Below are positions 5,984 to 11,212 of a DNA stretch of 11,212 nucleotides, piece by piece. Location: NCBI GenBank assembly GCA_015069525.1, contig SVIK01000048.1, positions 1 to 11,212 on the forward strand, in the 5' to 3' direction. Numbering within the stretch: position 1 is the stretch's first letter; each line of letters starts with the position of its first letter. Below the pieces are notes generated by a model. The model saw nothing but the letters and a program-made list of their open reading frames with translations. It had not been told where the DNA came from and ran no database searches. A program made the position numbers and the translations under genes. Origin of the DNA: Clostridiales bacterium. GTDB taxonomy: Bacteria; Bacillota; Clostridia; Christensenellales; Borkfalkiaceae.

Positions 5984-6101
5984 GAGCCGAGCAATAATTT
6001 AACGGAATAATTTACAAGCCTTCCTATGCGTCCATTTTTGCAGGAATATTAAAAAATATGCACTCAACGCGTACCTACCCCCTCATACACCGCCTTTGCG
6101 C

Positions 6102-6134
6102 AAAAAAAAAGAATGAGTTTTGCACAACCCATCC
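6102..6134 (-). terminator. Intrinsic terminator after the transporter remnant
   Basis: Minus strand: GGATGGGTT (6134-6126) pairs with AACTCATTC (6119-6111), nine pairs including two G-U, with a 6-nt loop. It is followed directly by nine T (6110-6102). It starts 2 nt after the remnant's stop codon. Confidence 0.85.
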
Positions 6135-6135
6135 T

Positions 6136-6327
6136 TCAATTGATTACTTTTATCGTGCTACTTAAATAACAAAATCCGTTTAGAACGCCTGCAAGCAGGC
6201 CCGAATTGGCTGTATCCTTCCAATATAAGGGCGCCATGCTTGTGATAACATTGTTAACGCCAGCCATTAAACAGGAAATCAATCCTAAACTGCTCAGTGT
6301 AATCATCACATTTCCCGTAGTGGGATT
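6136..6327 (-). pseudogene. Remnant of a major facilitator superfamily transporter
   Basis: An open stretch between stops reads, in order, GLISCLMAGVNNVITSMAPL, YWKD, NSGLLAGVLNGFCYL and SSTI, then KVIN and a stop. The segment GVNNVITSMAPLYWKD...NSGLLAGVLNGFCYL matches my recollection of the second-to-last helix pair of MFS sugar/organophosphate-type permeases found near carbohydrate genes in Clostridia. Those proteins are over 400 residues and continue after 'STI' with about 60 more residues; here a stop and a terminator follow within five codons, and the first ~300 residues are missing. There is no promoter or ribosome binding site for the ATG at 6304-6306. This is therefore an internal piece left by deletions at both ends. 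The assignment to MFS is fairly firm; the substrate is unknown. Confidence 0.75.
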
Positions 6328-6338
6328 TCATATACAGT

Positions 6339-6400
6339 AAAAAACACCTATCGAAGTTCAAACCTATAACGGTTCAAACTTCAATAGATGTTTTATTTTA
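6339..6400. terminator. Strong terminator of the giant modular gene
   Basis: A 21-bp stem, 6371-6391 with 6344-6364, contains four G-U pairs (minus-strand sense) around a 6-nt loop. On the minus strand it ends in six T (6344-6339). It begins 12 nt after the stop codon of the giant gene. The plus side is also T-rich (TTTTATTTTA, 6391-6400), so it may act both ways. Confidence 0.92.
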
Positions 6401-6402
6401 CG

Positions 6403-9400
6403 TTATGCCAAATTGTCAATAACGCCGTCCACGAGATTGCTCTCGGAGAATGCCGTGCCGTCGTTACAAATCCAGCCATTTGCTTCTGCAAAACGATCAA
6501 TGCCGAGCGCTTTTGCATCCGCAATAACCTTAGACATATCGTCAAGCCCCGTCGTTTCATTTGCCGCATACGTAACCGTAAGGTCGGCTACATCCGTTAC
6601 CTTACCTACCCAGTTAACCGTTGCATAAACTGCAGAGTTGAGATAACGAATAGACAAGCCCTCTACGTGAATACGCTCACGCAACGTCTTGTCTGTCGTT
6701 ACGTTCAATGCCGATTGAATATAGCCATACCACGTAACAAGCATGTCGTTGGTATCTCCGCCCCAAAGCGATTTATTAAACAATGCACTTCTTACCACGT
6801 TGCCAGCGGGAATCTTATCTGCAATCGTTGCGTAATGCGCCTGTTGTGCCTTTAAAAGCTGCAACATATAAGGAGCCGCCGCTTCGCCGTAGTACGCCTT
6901 CATAAAGCTTTCAATCAATGCGTCTACGTTTGCGTTTACGTTTTTACCAAGCTCAGCCTTCAAGTAAAGCTTCAACGCCGCCCAATCCGTACCGACGTCA
7001 TCGTTATACATACCCAAATCGTATATTACGGCTACGCCTGCATCTGCCAACGCCTGATACTTACTCTGCATATTCGTAATCGTATCCAGAGGAACGAAAT
7101 AATTGTCGAAGAACACAGAATAATTCCACAAATACAGCAAACCGTCGTTCAATACGTTCGACCAACTCTCTATTTGCTCATAGAACCAAAGGTTCGTTTT
7201 TTTCGAATCATTCATGTAGCTTACATTGTTGCTGAAATCGTAATAATAGTTATATTCAACGGGAGCAACCATCACGGAAAGCATCACGTTTTCATAGCTT
7301 TCAAGCGTTACGTCTTGCGGTACTTCCATCGTAGAGTTATACGCAAGAAGAATCAGCTCGACTTTCCTGCTAATCATCGGGTTTAACGCCTTCGCAATTT
7401 TATTCATCAAATCGACGTAATCGGAAGTGGTAAGAGAAGCATCTACAAAGTCGGGAGCAGAGAATTGAACCCGTCCCAACGAAGAATTATTAATCTGTTC
7501 AGCAAACTTCTCTGCAACCACCGCTGCAATACCCGCGCGATTTTCTTCCGTTGTAATATCCAAGGTGCGGTTGCTATTTCTCGTGACGAACCATTCATCG
7601 TGTTGCGCTACCGTACCGCTTGCGCCGTATTCCTCTTCTGAAACAATGGTAAGGAAGTTATGCCAGCCATTTCCGCCTATCCCAAGCTCTACCATACCAA
7701 GACGGTCTGCATACATGTCTTTATCCTTTGAAACGCCGTCGATAATCCAATTATATTCGATGCTAGGATTGAAAATAATCGTCTCATGCATGCCGATTTT
7801 TGCATCTTCAGGTGCGTCCACGTGCGAATTTACCGTATCCGTGTAATATACCAAACCAAAATACTCTTTCAAGAAGCCGTATACAGCGTTCAAATGTCCG
7901 TATTCGGAAATGCCGAACATACAAACGTTGTTCCCAATGCGTTGCAACTTATACCCTGTTTCCATTTCCAAGCCGTCTTCTATTGCGCCCATTTCCAACG
8001 CAAAACTTCCTAAAACGAGATATCTGCCATCCGCTTTAAGCATATTTACGTCGTCGTAGTATTCGATTAACAATTCTTTGCCTGTAAGCGCCTTAATTTC
8101 AGCCGCCAACGCTCTTGCCGCTGAAACGTTATCCACAACCAATGCGTCCGACTTCGACATAACAATCGAACGAACCTTGTCAATCGTGTAACCGCCCGCA
8201 ATACCGCGAAGGTCAGTTACGTACATTTGGAAAGGCTCAGTTTTATAATCACTGTGCCAAAGCGCAAGCACTTCGTTCAGCGTCGTACCAGCGCAAGTGT
8301 AAGTGAATTCGTCGTTTACGTAAACGTTCCATTCACTACCGTTGCCCGTATTTTCAAGATGGACGGAAACCCAATTTCTACTGTCTACGTACTTCACCCA
8401 AGCATCGTCAAACTGTACGTATCCGTTTGCCTTAAACATAAAGTTTACTTCTGCGTATTCGGAAATATCCACCGCAGCGAAATCCCCTTTCGCCAAGCCG
8501 TTTTTAAGATATACGTTGTCATAGCCCGTAGGTACGCTTTCACCGTCCGTAGCTACCACCTGCGTGAACACGAGGTTGCTAATCTTCATACCCGTTTCAC
8601 TTTCTTCCACTTCTTTCAAAGCCTTAATTTCCGTGAAAACGGTTGAACCCGTCGGCGTACAAGATGTGAAAATTTCGCTAAGCGTAGAGCCGTTGTAAAT
8701 CTTTTCGTAGCGTTCGTGTCTGCCGAATTCATAGCCATTCATTGCAGAATCCAAGTAGACAACGCCTTGTCCTTCGTCCGCTTTAATCCCTTCAAACACA
8801 ACCTTCCACGTACCGTCGCCGTTGTTAAACAAGCTCATATACACCCAATCGTTGGGCGCGTCAATGTAGCCGCTCCAACCTTCGATTAAGAAGTAGCTGC
8901 TGTGCTTAAATGCAAAATAAAGTTCTTTATAGGAAGAAACGTTATCCGTATTGAAACCGCCTGCAGTGGAATATACCTTGCTAAAACCGCTAGGCGCAGC
9001 CTCTTCCGTCAAGGTAGGCGACTCCATAAACGCCAAATCCGTTGTTACGTACACCTCTTCCTTGCTGCCGCGAAGCTCCGTTACGTAGAAATCGGCTGAT
9101 GCATCGTTGTACCAGCCTGCAAGAATTTCCTGCAAGCTTAAGCCGCTGTATTTCGCCGTGTATTCCGTAGGCGAGGGCTTACCGTTTATAACGTTTGCCG
9201 AAACGCTCATACGCCACGTGCTGTCTACTTGTTTATTCAAATAAACTGTTACCCATTCGTTTGGGCTGTGAACGTAATACGCCCAATTCCCGAAGAGAAT
9301 CCAACCGTTTCCATTCGTTGATTTGATTGCAAAACGGAGCTCGGTATACGCAGAAACGTCTACGCTTGCAAAATCACCTTTATTTAAAGTACTTTTATAG

Positions 9401-11212
9401 GAAACAAGTTCATACCCAACAGGCGCGGTTTCCGCTTTTATTTCAGCATTTGCCAAAGCGGAATCCGTTACCCTTTCACCCCAAAGAACAGGGTTACTTT
9501 GGGGCTCTAACTCTACAAAACTTTCAGGAATTTCAGGCACGGGCATCTCCCTTTCAATACCGCGGAGCTCGGTTACGTACACAACCGCAGTCGTGCTTTC
9601 CGAACGCCATGCGCCCAACAAATCCTTTAACGTATGACCCGTCATCTCGTACGAACGACCTAACGAAGCCCAACCGTTATTCACGTCATAAACAGGCACG
9701 TCCGTCGTAATTGTCCACTGGTCACCGCCGTTGTTGACAAGAGTTACGGGAATCCACTTTCCATCGTTGGTGCCAAAGCAACGATTGTAGCCGTCCAACA
9801 TCAGGAAGTTGTCGTGCTTTATCATAAAGCGCAGTTCCGCATAGGTGTTAAGCGAAACGTTTGCAAAGCTGTTCATGGAAAGGTTAGTCAGCGTGTACAC
9901 ACATTGATAATTTTCATAGCTCGAGGGCAAATTACTTTCGTCTGCAACCGTGGAGTTTTTCAAGATTTGCGCCTTGATTAATTCCCCCCAAGGGTCCCCT
10001 TTTTCACCGCGGATTTCCGTTAAGTAAACGTCCGCGCCGCTAGAAAACTCAAACCACGTAGAAAGCACTTCCTTCAAGGTCGTACCCGTTGCCGTATAGC
10101 TATAAGGCTCTACGTTTGCGCCTGCAATCTTCGCATTGACCGTTACCGTCCAAGTACCGTCGCCGTTATTGACCAGCTGTACGAGTTTCCAAGCGTCTAA
10201 GAATTCCGCATTTTGCGCATATGCGCCCCAGCCCTTGATGGCGAAATAACCGCCCGTAAGCGATAAGTAGAAGCGTACTTCTTCGTAAGCAGAAATATCT
10301 ACGTCCGCAAACTTTACGCCTGCCTCTACGTTTTCAAGATAATATACCTTTTCATAGCCTTCGGGAATAGCTTTCGCCGTAGTTTCTGCAAAACCGTCGA
10401 TGGCTTTGTCTACAATTTTCGTTCCGTACATTTCTACGGGAGGACATCCTACGCCGCGGATTTCCGTCAAGTAAACGTCCGCACCGCTAGAAAACTCAAA
10501 CCACGTAGAAAGCACTTCCTTCAAGGTCGTACCCGTTGCCGTATAGCTATAAGGCTCTACGTTTGCGCCTGCAATCTTCGCATTGATCGTTACCGTCCAA
10601 GTACCGTCGCCGTTATTGACCAGCTGTACAAGTTTCCAAGCGTCTAAGAATTCCGCATTTTGCGCGTATGCGCCCCAGCCCTTGATGGCAAAATAACCGC
10701 CCGTAAGAGATAAGTAGAAGCGTACTTCTTCGTAAGCAGCAATATCTGCGTCCGCAAACTTTACGCCTGCCTCTACGTTTTCAAGATAATATACCTTTTC
10801 AAAGCCTTCGGGAATGGCTTTCGCCGTAGTTTCTGCAAAACCGTCGATGGCTTTGTCTACGATTTGCGTACCGTACATTTCTACGGGAGGACGTTCTACA
10901 CCGCGGATTTCCGTAAGGTAAACGTCCGCGCCGCTAGAAAACTCAAACCACGTAGAAAGCACTTCCTTCAAGGTCGTACCCGTTGCCGTATATACGTAAG
11001 GCTCTACGTTTGCGCCTGCAATCTTCGCGTTAATCGTTACCGTCCAAGTACCAGCGCCGTTATTGACTAGCTGTACGAGTTTCCAAGCGTCTAAGAATTC
11101 CGCATTTTGCGCGTATGCGCCCCAGCCCTTGATGGCGAAATAACCGCCCGTAAGCGATAAGTAGAAGCGTACTTCTTCGTAAGCAGAAATATCTACGTCC
11201 GCAAACTTTACG
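6403..11212 (-). CDS. Giant modular protein: tandem beta-rich modules plus DUF4838 glycosidase-like region (N-terminus outside window)
   Basis: The frame is open through the right edge: 1602 residues are visible and the start lies outside. An internal TTG at 10969-10971 is not a true start because the repeat pattern continues through it. From the N-terminal side the protein has at least seven modules of 139-164 residues (11212 to 8203), each ending in a YLTEIRG/YVTELRG-like strand. They are followed by an alpha-glucuronidase-N-like domain (about 8175-7800; ALAAEIKALTGKEL, YLVLGS, YGHLNAVYGFLKEYFGL) and a DUF4838-like region (about 7800-6403; GGNGWHNFL, a LILLAYNSTMEVP strand, a LYLWNYSVFFDNYF segment). 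The Cys cluster present in the 725-residue relative is absent. Composition (Gly, Asn, Thr, Tyr rich; very few Cys) and architecture point to a secreted or surface protein that binds and perhaps cleaves a polysaccharide, but the signal peptide would be outside the window. The reaction is unknown. Confidence 0.8.
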   Translation of the reverse strand, partial: VKFADVDISAYEEVRFYLSLTGGYFAIKGWGAYAQNAEFLDAWKLVQLVNNGAGTWTVTINAKIAGANVEPYVYTATGTTLKEVLSTWFEFSSGADVYLTEIRGVERPPVEMYGTQIVDKAIDGFAETTAKAIPEGFEKVYYLENVEAGVKFADADIAAYEEVRFYLSLTGGYFAIKGWGAYAQNAEFLDAWKLVQLVNNGDGTWTVTINAKIAGANVEPYSYTATGTTLKEVLSTWFEFSSGADVYLTEIRGVGCPPVEMYGTKIVDKAIDGFAETTAKAIPEGYEKVYYLENVEAGVKFADVDISAYEEVRFYLSLTGGYFAIKGWGAYAQNAEFLDAWKLVQLVNNGDGTWTVTVNAKIAGANVEPYSYTATGTTLKEVLSTWFEFSSGADVYLTEIRGEKGDPWGELIKAQILKNSTVADESNLPSSYENYQCVYTLTNLSMNSFANVSLNTYAELRFMIKHDNFLMLDGYNRCFGTNDGKWIPVTLVNNGGDQWTITTDVPVYDVNNGWASLGRSYEMTGHTLKDLLGAWRSESTTAVVYVTELRGIEREMPVPEIPESFVELEPQSNPVLWGERVTDSALANAEIKAETAPVGYELVSYKSTLNKGDFASVDVSAYTELRFAIKSTNGNGWILFGNWAYYVHSPNEWVTVYLNKQVDSTWRMSVSANVINGKPSPTEYTAKYSGLSLQEILAGWYNDASADFYVTELRGSKEEVYVTTDLAFMESPTLTEEAAPSGFSKVYSTAGGFNTDNVSSYKELYFAFKHSSYFLIEGWSGYIDAPNDWVYMSLFNNGDGTWKVVFEGIKADEGQGVVYLDSAMNGYEFGRHERYEKIYNGSTLSEIFTSCTPTGSTVFTEIKALKEVEESETGMKISNLVFTQVVATDGESVPTGYDNVYLKNGLAKGDFAAVDISEYAEVNFMFKANGYVQFDDAWVKYVDSRNWVSVHLENTGNGSEWNVYVNDEFTYTCAGTTLNEVLALWHSDYKTEPFQMYVTDLRGIAGGYTIDKVRSIVMSKSDALVVDNVSAARALAAEIKALTGKELLIEYYDDVNMLKADGRYLVLGSFALEMGAIEDGLEMETGYKLQRIGNNVCMFGISEYGHLNAVYGFLKEYFGLVYYTDTVNSHVDAPEDAKIGMHETIIFNPSIEYNWIIDGVSKDKDMYADRLGMVELGIGGNGWHNFLTIVSEEEYGASGTVAQHDEWFVTRNSNRTLDITTEENRAGIAAVVAEKFAEQINNSSLGRVQFSAPDFVDASLTTSDYVDLMNKIAKALNPMISRKVELILLAYNSTMEVPQDVTLESYENVMLSVMVAPVEYNYYYDFSNNVSYMNDSKKTNLWFYEQIESWSNVLNDGLLYLWNYSVFFDNYFVPLDTITNMQSKYQALADAGVAVIYDLGMYNDDVGTDWAALKLYLKAELGKNVNANVDALIESFMKAYYGEAAAPYMLQLLKAQQAHYATIADKIPAGNVVRSALFNKSLWGGDTNDMLVTWYGYIQSALNVTTDKTLRERIHVEGLSIRYLNSAVYATVNWVGKVTDVADLTVTYAANETTGLDDMSKVIADAKALGIDRFAEANGWICNDGTAFSESNLVDGVIDNLA
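8203..10005 (-). repeat. Four diverged copies of the ~149-residue module
   Basis: Using the conserved terminal [RK][GA] as boundary, the units are 9559-10005 (447 nt), 9067-9558 (492 nt), 8620-9066 (447 nt) and 8203-8619 (417 nt). They share an order of short motifs: a 'G[YF].[KLN]VY' strand, 'F..VD[IV]S.Y.E[VL].F..K', a G- or D-x-W-x-x-Y turn, 'W[VI].V.L.N.G..W.V', '[TS]L.E[IV]L..W', and a final V[TY]-type strand ending in ELRG or a variant. They are clearly homologous to the near-identical copies but have diverged at DNA level, so expansion of this domain is old as well as recent. The pattern suggests a beta-sandwich binding module; no named family is recognised. Confidence 0.85.
10006..11212 (-). 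repeat. Three near-identical 447-bp in-frame tandem repeats
   Basis: Units: 10006-10452, 10453-10899 and 10900-11212 (cut by the window edge). A marker string such as AAACCACGTA recurs at 10051, 10498 and 10945, exactly 447 nt (149 codons) apart. The first two units differ at about seven residues, clustered at the start of the unit (for example VGCPP versus VERPP, K/Q, Y/F). The third adds an Asp-to-Ala and a Ser-to-Val change. Such low divergence means recent duplication or ongoing gene conversion. The array probably continues past the edge, and copy number may be collapsed in short-read assemblies. Confidence 0.95.

Noticed and set aside
10006..11212. CRISPR array or mobile element as explanation of the repeats
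   Set aside because: Units are 447 nt, directly abutting, in frame and encode a folded-looking module; there are no spacers, terminal inverted repeats or transposase.

Overview
The window looks like a chromosomal segment of a low-to-mid GC Firmicute, most likely an uncultured gut-type member of the Clostridia. The support is strong AGGAGG-type ribosome binding sites, sigma-A promoters with an extended TGnTATAAT -10 box, several strong intrinsic terminators, a lipobox lipoprotein and a clostridial pyrophosphate-type phosphofructokinase. Taxonomy is inferred from style only; there is no rRNA or marker gene here.

Layout. Positions 1-513 (+) hold the 3' end of a cupin-like sugar-isomerase-related protein, closed by a bidirectional terminator. 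Nearly everything else is on the minus strand. Positions 566-915 hold a possible 42-residue membrane peptide behind a perfect 12-bp-arm operator palindrome, and the terminator of the next gene. Positions 916-2557 form an operon with its own promoter: a frameshifted remnant of a probable (alpha/alpha)-barrel carbohydrate enzyme, then a complete PPi-dependent phosphofructokinase. Positions 2670-3130 carry two very small plus-strand ORFs and, on the opposite strand, a complete promoter-to-terminator unit of about 85 nt with no ORF, which is a good small-RNA candidate. Positions 3142-3723 encode a small lipoprotein.

The main theme is two unlike DUF4838 (glycosidase-like) proteins. One is a 725-residue protein without a signal peptide (3739-5916), probably cytoplasmic. 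The other is a very large protein, at least 1602 residues with its N-terminus beyond the right edge (6403-11212). It carries at least seven tandem ~149-residue beta-rich modules in front of a DUF4838 region. Three of the modules are near-identical 447-bp DNA repeats. Between the two genes lies a decayed major-facilitator transporter, reduced to about 60 residues but still followed by its terminator.

How the parts may fit together: the large modular protein would bind and act on a glycan outside the cell, a transporter (now lost here) would have imported products, and the small DUF4838 protein would process oligosaccharides inside, feeding sugars to phosphofructokinase. This is inference from context. 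The substrate is not visible, and the DUF4838 reaction is not shown by the sequence.
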